Shown here: one piece after another, positions 54,565 to 64,000 of the stretch | Position numbering within the stretch: the first letter of the stretch is position 1 | How the letters are laid out: the number at the start of each line of letters is the position of its first letter | DNA from: Dipteris shenzhenensis | Lineage: Eukaryota; Polypodiophyta; Polypodiopsida; Gleicheniales | DNA: 64,000 nucleotides | Direction: 5' to 3' (one strand) | NCBI GenBank assembly: GCA_047967505.1 | Contig: CM106541.1 | Position numbers and translations under genes: made by a program | The notes under the pieces: model-generated | What the model was told of the DNA's origin: nothing | Seen by the model: the letters and a program-made list of their open reading frames with translations, nothing else | Database searches by the model: none

Positions 54565-56417
54565 AGCCATATCCTTGTCCATCATGGTGACACACTTCGC
54601 ATCAATGGCACACAAGCTTGCATCTTTGAAGAGCCCTGTTATATCCTACTCTGTTGCCTTTTGGAGCGCCCCATGGCACCTATACTAAAATACAAATTAT
54701 CCTTGTATCCCTATGCAATCTCTCGTACTTATAATGCATTGAAAATGAGCATGTGAGATCACATTCTAAGGGCTCTTTTGTAGTAGTTGCTTGATTTCTC
54801 TAAGGGCTCTTGCTCTTGGTTTCACTCTGTATGGCTTTCTCACTCTTGGTGGAGGCCGCCGTACAGGTACCCGCATGTGGGTCCAAGGTCTCTTATCAAC
54901 TTTGAACTTCCTTCAAATCTTCTCTTGCTTTTGCTTCCTCACTATCTGAATCCTCCTCATGTGCCCATCTCAAACTTGCACCTTGATGATAATCCTTGTG
55001 ATGGGTATTTCGTGGTGTTTTCTTTGTTCTATCCTTGGAAGTTGGAGGTGGCATCGATGGTGGCAAAGGGACCCCTATTAGTGGTATAGGTACTATATCC
55101 AAGTTGGCTATCAAACAGGAAGGGGAATTATGGTCAATTCCTTACTATCTGGTTCTTGCGAGGCGACTTGTCAGCAAGGTTTTCAATGTTGGCAAGATAC
55201 TCAAACATGTCCTGCTCTTTAGTTTCATCAGCTGAGGAAGACTTTTGTCTACTAGGGGACTTTGAGGGGACTTTTGTCTACATGAGGATGGGAGGAATGT
55301 TTCTCATGGAAAGGAGAGAGCTGAGTAGATTTGTCATGATGGTTAGGGGAGGGCTCATAGGATTAGTGTTGGTTGCACTCATGCAAATCCGGGGAGGGCT
55401 CACGAAAGTCAAGAGGCTCACGCAAGTTCTCTTGGGAGTTCGAGGAGGGCTCACAAGAGTTAGAGGAGAGCTCATGGGAGTTGTGGCGTGAATATCATGG
55501 GAGAGCTCATGAGAGGTATCACCAGAGGGATTGGTGGTGGAGTTGGAGCGATTATGTCCTCAAAGGGTTTCATTTCCCTAAAGGGATTCATGTGTCCGGA
55601 GCCCATGGAGTGGGAGCAGGTCATAGAGCTAGAAAGAGAATGATGGTGGGAAGGCCTAAGTCAATGTCCTATTGGCTTGGCAATGTTTTTCACTCTTGCC
55701 ATCGAATAATGAGAGTCAAGTTCAAACAACCTTTTCAAAAGCTAACTTTAGCCCATCTTCTTTTTAGGCCCCTTTAAAGTAGGTTTAGGGTTTTGGTCCC
55801 TCCTCTGCACCTCCCCACCTCTCCACCCCGCCCTCGACCCCGAACTTCCAAACATAGATGTAAATCCAAAATACTATTGTGGATTGTTTGGTAATTGCAA
55901 ATGTTTCTCCTTAAAGATTCTCTCCAAATTAGGGGTAATTCAAAAATGTGCATAAAATTTACAATAGAAATTTATAAGAAGGCTTAAAATATACCATATT
56001 TTAGGTTCTTGTAAGAAATTACTACATAGAATATAGAATATATACTAAAATTAGATGCTCAAACTTCTCATCTTGGGAAGCAATAAAAATGTAATTTAAA
56101 AGTATGTAACTCAATACACTTAAAGAGATTAGAACATATAGGCAAATGAAATATTATTGGTTTTTTCATTCTTTTATTGAGTTGGGCCTAGTGCTTGTAC
56201 ATACTATTAACTAGAAAAGAATTTAAGGCATGATGCTAGATGCTAGGCATGGCGATGCTCGAGGGCCATGGAGGAAAAGGGAACGTGAGGGAAGAAGCAT
56301 TAACATAGGTGGGGAAAAAAGATTAAGAGGGGTAGGAATGAAGAGGGGGACTATGGCACAAGGGAGAAGGAAGAGGGGGAAGAGGAGCATGTGCATGATG
56401 GGAGGTGGAATGTAGAG
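54565..56417. other. Degenerate region between duplication and gypsy relic
   Basis: On the minus strand a few protein-like runs occur (ETKEQDMFEYLANIENLADK near 55150-55240; Pro/Ser-rich run 55278-55475) that might be decayed gag of a gypsy element. GAGGGCTCAC(A/G) short repeats lie at 55345-55510. No intact gene. Confidence 0.35.
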
Positions 56418-58145
56418 ATGGAGACATCAAGGGAACAGAGTCACGCTTTATTAGAAAGGAAGGATGGGGGGGGGAAAGCAAAGTACTAGCTAGGTGACTT
56501 TACAAGAATGAGTGTGTTCCATCAAGGAATAGCCCCCTCCTTTTATAGCCAAGAGAGGGGGTCTCTCCCAATAAATGCATCCTCCCACATGCATGGTGTG
56601 TGTGGAAGAGTGTCCCATGTGGGCTAGGCAGTTACACACTCTCAATTGTGTGCGACAACCCTTTACCTCAATTTTCCACATACATCAACCCCCATATCCC
56701 AAGTCTAAGATACTCCCTTGGTCTCTTCCCAATTTTATAATACATTCAAACATCTAAGAGGACAAGTGGAGGGTTGGCACAATGAATCTTGCCACCTCAT
56801 CCTACTTTCCCATTATTTAACTTACATTCTTTGACTTTCTACACCCCCCCCACATGGGCCTATCCTACATGGAGGGAATAATCCAATATAATATCCATCT
56901 CCACCTATTTTATATTGCTTCTCCCATGGTGCTTGGGCCATATCTCACTCAATGCAGGCGTGGGACTACCTAGGTGGAGGGGTGGTGCATGGAGGACCCA
57001 TGCCACCTTATCATTATATTATTACTACCATGGATTATGTACAACACACCTTATGGTTCCTCTTACATGGAAGGGTGGCACATGGTCATGCCCTGCCCCC
57101 TCAACCCTGGGCCTTATGCACACCATATTTTATTATACTATTGCCACACATACAAGCACACACACATATTTATGACTTTTACTTTGGTCAAATTTATCCA
57201 TAACAGTTCCCCCCCCCAGGCAGGGAATGCATATCATTTCCATGCATGGGACCATCACGCACAAAGAAGGGCTTGAGACAATGCTTGTTGATCACCTTCT
57301 TGCCATATGGCTCATGCAGCTCCTGAACTTACAAGTATAGACCCATTGCTACATTCCTTGATGACTTTGTATGGACCAATCCATAGTGGCAAGAACTTCT
57401 TATCCATTTGGTGGTCTAATCTATTATCAAAGCATAGCACATCCCCCTCAGCAAAGTGTCTTTTCCATCCCTTGCGAATTTTAGCATCCAAGCGGGCCAT
57501 TTGTTGATTCTTTTGGATCTCTGTTTGATGTAGTGCAAGGCGTCAGGTTTCATCTAACTTCTCAAGTTGTACCAAACCTGGCCTCTACATGTTCATCTTC
57601 TGTCATCCTCTATTCTTGTGTAAAAATCTCAAGGCTGGAATCTCTATCTCTAGTGGTAAAACTACCTTAGTACCGTACACAAACTCAAAAGGAGTGTGAC
57701 CTGTAGACATTGTATGAGTGATGTTGTAAGCCCACATAGCTTCAGTGACCTTTTGATCCCACTGGCTCCTATTCCCTGTGGCCATTTTTCCCATGGATTT
57801 ACAAAGGAGGCCATTGGTCTGCTCCATTTGTCCCATGGACACAAGATGATAGATGCTAGAAGTACAGTGATCAATACCCATGCGATCCATGAGCAATTCC
57901 ACTGCTTCATTTAAGAATGGACTCCCATGGTCAGATACTATTTCCATGGGTGTCCCAAACCTTGTGCAGATACGTTCAAATATGAAATTTGAAACTACCT
58001 TACCATTTACAGCGGGGAGGGTGATAGCTTTAGCCCACTTAGTGACATACTGAGTGGCTACCAAAAGATACTTCTTTTTGTGGATAGTCATGGGTAGGGG
58101 CCCAACAAAATCTATTCCGCACTTCTGAAATGGATGGATGGACAA
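56418..58145 (-). mobile_element. Ty3/gypsy relic D (3' LTR and integrase)
   Basis: A probable 3' LTR (about 56418-57205; minus-strand TATA GGCTATAAAAGG at 56539-56550, AATAAA near 56446). It begins TGTTATGG on the minus strand right after a polypurine tract (complement of GTTCCCCCCCCCAGG, 57206-57220). Integrase follows to about 58145, where it is cut by the second copy of the 1.1 kb duplication. The left LTR edge is approximate. Confidence 0.65.
57312..58145 (-). pseudogene. Ty3/gypsy integrase of D
   Basis: The minus strand reads KCGIDFVGPLPMT (first Asp), YLLVATQYVTKWAKAI, ICTRFGTPMEIVSDHGSPFL (second Asp), MGQMEQTNGLLCK (Glu) and TGHTPFEFVYGTK. After a frame break at 57603 come ARLDAKIRKGWKRHFAEGDV and KKFLPLWIGPYKVIKECSNG (integrase C-terminal domain). 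No chromodomain seen. RT, protease and gag are absent. Confidence 0.87.
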
Positions 58146-58166
58146 TAAGAAGCATTTAGAAGAATT

Positions 58167-59314
58167 CAATGGGCCCAACTAGAATATGTGCATAGAGAAT
58201 ACATAAAATATAAAACAAATGCTTGTTTCATTTGGTGCATAGCTGTCAAATTTTAAAAAAATAAATAAGCAAACATCTTTTCAAGTACACTTAAAATATT
58301 TATATGCTTATCTCACGCTCCTTGAAGTCGATAATGAGGTTTAACTTTAGATATTCTAATGGTTCCATGTCAAGGTATGAGCAACTCTTTGAAATAAAAT
58401 TGACAATAAGAAGCATTTAGAAGAATTCAATGTAGATGGTGTCTTTACAATCATGTACGATTATTTTAGCTACAATAATTGCTACTGAAAATTATATGCA
58501 TTGTTTTACAATTATGCCTTGAAACTTCACATGGGCCATAAAAGGAATTCAATTAAGCAAACCATGCTATAATAATTGCTACTAAAAATAAATATGTTTT
58601 TTCTCTCTTATGGCTTGACTATTCACATGGACCATAAAAGGAATTGAAGTTAACCAAGCATATGCTAGGAAAATTGGCATGTAACCATATATTATTCATA
58701 AATTTATATTTTGCAATTCAAAATGAACTCAAAATTGACAAAGAGAAAACAAGTACCAATTTCATCCTCATGAAAATGGCCATATTTTTTCCCATCACAA
58801 TTTTAAAGCATTTGGATGTAACATTAAAGGAAACATTATGCTCTTTGCCAGTTTTGGGCACTGTGATGATCATTTTTGTCAAATCCAGGATGAATTTAAC
58901 CATGCCACAAAAGGCAAGGAGCCTAGACACTCTAAAATCCACCACGGAACAAGATTTGATAGTTGGGTAGCCTCCAAATGCCCAAACTCACAATTAATCG
59001 GGCAGGCTTTTGGGGTTTCTGGGTTCCTTGCAATGTCCAGGTACAACTTTGCCCTCTGTAGTATGGTCAAACTCCTCCTGGAATTACATCATTTACTCTT
59101 TCAAAACATATCAAAATTGAAAAAAAAAATCTAAATGCATCATATCGACATTGAAAACATAGAAAAAGAACTCAACAATACGATGTTGAAGAAAATCAAA
59201 GTACTTTTTATTATATGATTTTGCCCTATGGGCATCAGATACAAACATATGTCAAAAGAAAGGGGATATTCTAAGGGCTAAGGCTAGTGTCCATGTAGAG
59301 CTACTTTGTGAGAG
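58167..59314. repeat. 1.1 kb direct duplication, copy 2
   Basis: Second copy of 53449-54564, joined at its left edge to the broken gypsy integrase. The 30-base phrase ACAATAAGAAGCATTTAGAA... sits at the junction (58140-58168) and again inside both copies (53680; 58404), which suggests homology-driven rearrangement. Confidence 0.88.
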
Positions 59315-61640
59315 CACCATGATGTTAGGCCAGTGGATGAAGGGATCCAATGATGCGAACTAATCTGTTCTAACATAGTTCAATGCTTAAGAGCATGGTA
59401 TTTACTCTTTCTAAATTGATGATCAACTGCATCCCATTACTTTGATTACTGAATAGCCAAAGCATTAGAATTGCATTTTGCAACATACCACATCATCAAG
59501 AAGCTTTGCACTTTATTTATTAAAGAAAATGAAACCCTAGAACAGTTTGCTTAAATGATTTCTAAGTATGTCTAACTTTTGTTTTTCAAAATTTTGTTAC
59601 CTCATTTTCTTCTCTTTCGTTGTCTCTTTTCTTTTTTATTTTCTCTTTGAAAAAATTTTGGGGGGTAGAATTTTGGACTTTAGAACAACCAAAATTTAAA
59701 TTTGTACGATTGGATATATTCTAGTCTTATAGATATATATATACGTAAAGAAACAGAGATTAATCGAAAAGCGCATTGGGTTAAGGGTATTATGTCTTAC
59801 TTGTCTGTCTGCCTCTGCAAGAGTCGTTTTGTTGAACTCTTGGGCAAATATAGTTACTATATGAATAGCAAGGCAGCAAGAGACAAGACAAGAAAGTGAT
59901 TCTAGAGAAAGAGATGCATCATTAGAAGTTTGCGTTAGGCAGGTTGCTGGCAGCACACCAATCTCTAAGAGAGGCTTGGGGGGGTGTGGCTGTAATTCAG
60001 CACAGCAGGTCCATAGTAAGAGAAGCCCATTAAAGCTGATCCGAGGCAGAGATATGCGTCATAAAGAACAAGGTTCTCATGCGCGAGCATATAGAAAGAG
60101 AACAGTCAATGGCACACGGAAAAGTGGCACGGAACTTGTTGGGAGGATGAAGTTAAAGGGCAAGCCACCTTAGAAGTGGGCACAATTACGGTAGGAAGAG
60201 TTTGGAAACAACCATGGAAGGTAACTCAATTGCACATGATGAATCTTTATTAATTTAATTGTTAAGGTGTACATTTGTGTTTACTTCACAATTGTCTTAA
60301 TATTGCTGAGATTGTTAAGCTCAGTTTGCTGTTTACTTTTCTCAAAGAAAGACCGAATGTGAACATGCGCGGACTGTATAGAGGTGGAATTGAGTAAAAG
60401 TGCTCAAGTTCTAAGCCTTTGGGTATCCGCTTGGCTGCATTCTCCATGCTGCCACATCACTTTTGATTCTTGTGCAGAGCTTTGTGGGGGGAAGTGTTTG
60501 CTGGTCACTATATACAAATGAGAGAAAGAGAGCGAGAGAGAGAGAGAGAGGTGTTCATCAAAGTCTGTGGAAGCCCAAGGAGGCCTATAGGCTATGAGGC
60601 TAGCTGCAATTACATCATGTGGAACAACACCTTTGGAGCTAGAGGTGTCTAGCATGCTCAAGATCTATTGCTGGTGCCCCCTACTCTCTGTGAGGCACAC
60701 CTATGGGCATCATGAAGTAGACCGATGCAGTGATGCGGCAATGATGTTGCCTCCAATAGGGTGGGAGCTTACTGGGCTCGCGTCCAATCTCTTGTTGACT
60801 TGACAATTCTATAGGGTAGGCCCGAGGTCTCCAGCTCAGCAACTCCCTCACTGCTATGAGCTTTTCTTTTTTGAAGAAGCCTATGATCTCCTGTTGTTGG
60901 ATCCACGTCCAACCTCAAGCCTTGTGAGCTTAGATTGGATCTTGGTGACTTGGTGACTTGACAACTCTAGAGGGTAGGCTTAGGGTCCCCAGCTCGGTAA
61001 TCTCCTAGTCACTATGGACTCCGCTTGTATGAAGAAGTCTGTGATCTCTTGCTAGTAGGGCCCATGTCTAGCCTCAAGCCTCATGATCTTGGAGCAAAAC
61101 TATAGGGCACAGGTCAAGGTAAAGTTCAAACCGACTCATGTTGATTTATCCTTGTCCGATGAATGTCTACTTTCCATAGGTCATCTCTACTGACCCGATG
61201 AATCTCCTACTGTGTTACACGCAAGGTCGTCGTGTCTAGAGAGTATTGATATGGAGGTAGGTGGTCGATAGACATGCCATTTGAATGGAACCAGTTTCTA
61301 ACTTGTATAGAACATCACTACAGATCTCCCTTGGCCATGAGCTGCATAGATGATGAATGATCCCTTTTTGCTTGACTGTGTGCTTTAGGCCATGTTGTCT
61401 AGGTCAATTGAGGTATGTAAGGACATGAAACAAGGCATCTATGTGTAGAGGTCTTGGTACAAAATCAGTAAATATGATCTCATATGCAATGCACCTCTTC
61501 CTCTAGATCATCTAGGAGTGCGTCATGACCTCTCGAAGCTTGCCTAGTCATCTACCACCCAAAACACTTCTACATATAGGGCTGCTGGTTGGATAGAGAG
61601 TCCAAAAAGACGGACTTCGCATTAACATGCTGGAAGTGTG
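59315..61640. other. No recognisable gene; short GA microsatellite
   Basis: AT-rich to 59700, then mixed. GAGAGA tract at 60519-60550. A diverged direct repeat of about 180 bp containing GAC(T/A)TGACAA(T/C)TCTA(T/G)AGGGTAGGC(C/T) occurs at 60780-60900 and 60950-61070. Frames up to 85 codons have no features. Confidence 0.4.
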
Positions 61641-61649
61641 CTGTCAAAC

Positions 61650-62150
61650 ACCATGGCTCCCATCTTGCTAGTGATGCATACCCTCTAGTCAAGCATGCCT
61701 ACATTTGGTTTCATGGTGAACTTGGGTGACTATCCCAACTAGCTCACCTGCAAGGGTGAATGTCTTCCCTAAAGTTGAGCTTCAGTTGAAGATCATAACC
61801 TTGGATTTGACCCTCATGTCCTGGCTTTCACTAAAAGCCTCGAGTTGCCAAGTGTATTATAATTCCTTTATTGTGTTTGAGATCAACGCAATGTCGTTAG
61901 CATAAACTATCAGGGCATAGGGGAACCTTATTTCCTCACAATTGTGTTGCTCACCTCCTTGGATAGTCATGGTACACAGCGTTCTTGTGACTTTGTCATA
62001 TAGAGCCATGAATAACCATAAAACATCGAGGTGATACCTGGGTCCCCAAGTTGTGAGATGAACTGGGCCGGTGCTACGGCTTTCTTTGTACCCCCCATGT
62101 AGTTCTTGAACAGCTTGAGCTCTAGCACAGAATGGCTGCAAGCCTTATTG
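61650..62150 (-). pseudogene. LINE-type reverse transcriptase relic
   Basis: The minus strand contains LWLFMALYDKVTRTLCTM, then FPYALIVYANDIALISNTIK, which is the non-LTR RT active site with YADD changed to YAND. Further on, in another frame, come LEAFSESQDMRVKSKVMIFN (the usual KTKVMIFN motif after the active site) and a degenerate continuation. No endonuclease or poly-A tail found. Confidence 0.55.
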
Positions 62151-62479
62151 TTTCTAAGGCCTTCACATTAATGAAGCTACGCACTCGCTGTCCGCAAAGA
62201 TGTGAGTTATCCTGCCATATATTTTTCCATTCAAACAATTCTTGCACCCATCAATACATCCCGGGATATGGAGCTCATCTCTATTAATAGATCTTGTGCT
62301 TTCGACATGGAGAGCTACAGGCAATGTCATCCTGTCCAGAATAGGACAAGGCATTTTAAGGTTTAATAAGACTCTAGAAGCTCGTCGTGGCCTATCTGCT
62401 GCCAAAAGAATAGGCTGGCTGTAACCTCCTTTACGTTTGCCTGAGCAGCATTGTGCATCAGTGTGCTAGGGTTAGAGTG

Positions 62480-62550
62480 GAATGAGGGAGCCTTTTTTGC
62501 TTTTGAGTCGAGGATTGTCCCTTTTTGCTTTTGAGTCGAGGATTGTCCTA
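62480..62550. repeat. Short tandem duplication (TTTTTGCTTTTGAGTCGAGGATTGTCC)
   Basis: 27-bp unit repeated at about 62492 and 62521. The rest of 62151-63248 has only short frames without features. Confidence 0.8.
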
Positions 62551-63248
62551 TGCATTATGGAATGGGAGCCTTTTTTTGTTTTTTCTGTCAGAATTGTCCT
62601 ATTCATTATGGAACCCTTTCCTCATCTCGAGTTTCATGCTGAGTTTCATTCTTTCTCAAATCACTATCATCGTGTTGCTTAGGGTGCTATTTCTCACACC
62701 TATATTCACCCTGACTATCTCCACTACATAATTGAGTTTGGATCTATACCATACCAATCACTTGGGCTGCTTACTGAATGCATTGTGTGGTGCAAATGTG
62801 GTCTTTATGCTTGTTGCTGTATTATGGCTCATACAAGCTCTCACATATGAGGTGATGGAGGCTAATCTGCCTTTGTCATCTTGTCTCTTTTTCGATTCCT
62901 ACACAAATAGTGAGACCTTCCAAAACTGTTGGTTGTATAGTTGGACCAATCTTGTATGTACTATGCATTGATGCATACCATAAGTTGGTCCAAAATAAGA
63001 GGGGAGACAAAAATATCAGCCCAAGTGTACATGGCAAATTACTCATCTTTCTCCACCAAATATGGGCACAACTTTGGAATTGCATACTAGCCTTGTAATA
63101 GGTGAGATGTCTACCTTGCTCTCCCTCTAGCCTGTTATCTCTCGATTGTGTGGAGTGAATGCATTGTAAAGAGAGAGACACACAAGAACTTGTGTGCTTA
63201 CCTTGAGCGTGAGAATGAGGTGCGATTGGGTTGCAATAGCCCGTCCTC

Positions 63249-64000
63249 TGTTAAAAGTATCTACTGTCTATTACTAAGCCAAAAGGCTGATTACAATTGT
63301 GGCCCATAGGCAATGAACAATGTTTTAAGGTCACCCTTCCTGTGAGGATGGAGAATGGAGATGAGACGGAATGCCCTCCCCTCCTCTTGCTGCTGTCCAG
63401 TAGTGCTGAACTGCTTCTGGAGCTGACGTCTGAGACTGCTCTGACTGGTTCTGGAATGCAGGGGGGGGTCCTTTATATAGGTTGGGGCCCCTCCTGTTCC
63501 CAGCCAACTGTACTGGCTGCTGCCAGCATGGCAGTCATGCCATGGGCTTACAAATGCCCATGGCATCCATTCAGCTGAAGCTGAGACCAGGGAAGAGATG
63601 CATCACCTCCTTGTAAGCTGAAAGGAGGTGAGGATAGTCGGAGAAGAAATCCTCATTGACCCATGGGGCTTCGCTTGAAGTGCGATGCGTGAAATTGACT
63701 GCAGAGAGACACTAACGGTTGCCTGTACCGATGGAGAAGGATGTACTTGGCTTCCACGACCTTGGTCTCTTCTATGATCTCTGGCTGCTCCACTTCGGGA
63801 TGGACTATCAATGCCATATCCATATATGGTTTGAGCCACGACACATCAAAACAAGGTGCATGGTCCATGTGTTGGGAAGTTGGAGCTTCATGGACACGAT
63901 GTTCATGATCTGAAGGATTGGAAAGGGTCAAGCTTTGATGTACATTACTTTTCAATGTGCTTGAGGTGCTTCTTTATGGTGCAAAGATATACGCGCTACG
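63249..64000 (-). mobile_element. Ty3/gypsy relic E (3' LTR and integrase C-terminus), runs off the window
   Basis: A candidate LTR about 63249-63602 (minus strand starts TGCATCTC after AAGGAGGTGA; TATA CTATATAAAG at 63471-63480). To its right on the minus strand is a frame with CFDVSWLKPYMDMALIVHP and VVEAKYILLHRYRQPLV (63653-63955). This resembles the end of gypsy integrase with a chromodomain-like tail. The element body lies beyond the window. LTR limits are tentative. Confidence 0.5.
63653..63955 (-). pseudogene. Gypsy integrase C-terminal/chromodomain-like fragment of E
   Basis: FDVSWLKPY corresponds to the FHVSxLKPY motif that ends the gypsy integrase GPY/F region. EEtKVVEAKYILLHR is in the position of a chromodomain start. 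The frame carries no other recognisable domain and is not complete. Confidence 0.5.

Noticed and set aside
53449-59314. The 1.1 kb direct copies as LTRs of one retrotransposon
   Set aside because: Edges are not TG...CA, no primer site or polypurine tract adjoins them, and the enclosed gypsy fragment has its own 3' LTR.
59976-60173. Small basic protein of 65 codons
   Set aside because: Starts with a non-ATG codon and has no supporting signals.

Overview
The window is plant nuclear DNA, almost all of it transposable elements. Plant origin follows from CCCTAAA telomere-type repeats, Ty1/copia elements with an initiator-Met primer site (TGGTATCAGAGCC), CACTA remnants and a plant eight-cysteine lipid-transfer protein gene. 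The repeat load and scarcity of host genes suggest a large genome; a fern or other non-seed vascular plant is possible but not shown. I saw no rRNA, tRNA or CRISPR.

Left third (1-25,044): three nested elements. The 3' end of copia element A (1-118) leads into its 3' LTR. That LTR is split by copia element N on the minus strand (438-24,630; TSD GGCTG/GGTTG). The gag of N is split in turn by an 18.6 kb DNA transposon, here called S (4,811-23,408; perfect 26-bp terminal inverted repeats, TSD TTGA).

Element S is the main discovery candidate. On the minus strand it carries a long transposase-like reading frame with two in-frame stops. On the plus strand it carries a nine-exon gene whose 1,730-codon product has a possible degenerate methyltransferase-like domain and two tandem Ulp1/C48 protease-like domains, the second lacking the catalytic Cys. 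A third small gene lies near the right end. Between the two large divergent genes are 0.9 kb of telomere-type repeats, 0.8 kb of G-rich minisatellite, a promoter (CCAAT, telo-box, TATA), and a 4.3 kb first intron with 2 kb of GA-rich DNA studded with GC palindromes.

Middle (25,045-39,028): a CT-rich array with ATGC palindromes, a CACTA remnant ending at 28,708, then about 10 kb of degenerate DNA with diverged tandem repeats, a copia gag relic and microsatellites.

39,029-51,735: copia element B, whose 3' LTR has an inverted interior; a gag-only copia derivative C inserted in its integrase; a truncated second member of the A family (A2) abutting B; a 248-bp MITE; and a CACTA TNP2 relic.

Right end (51,736-64,000): one probable host gene, a lipid-transfer-like protein (52,382-52,750, minus); a 1.1 kb direct duplication; two Ty3/gypsy relics (D and E); and a LINE reverse-transcriptase relic.
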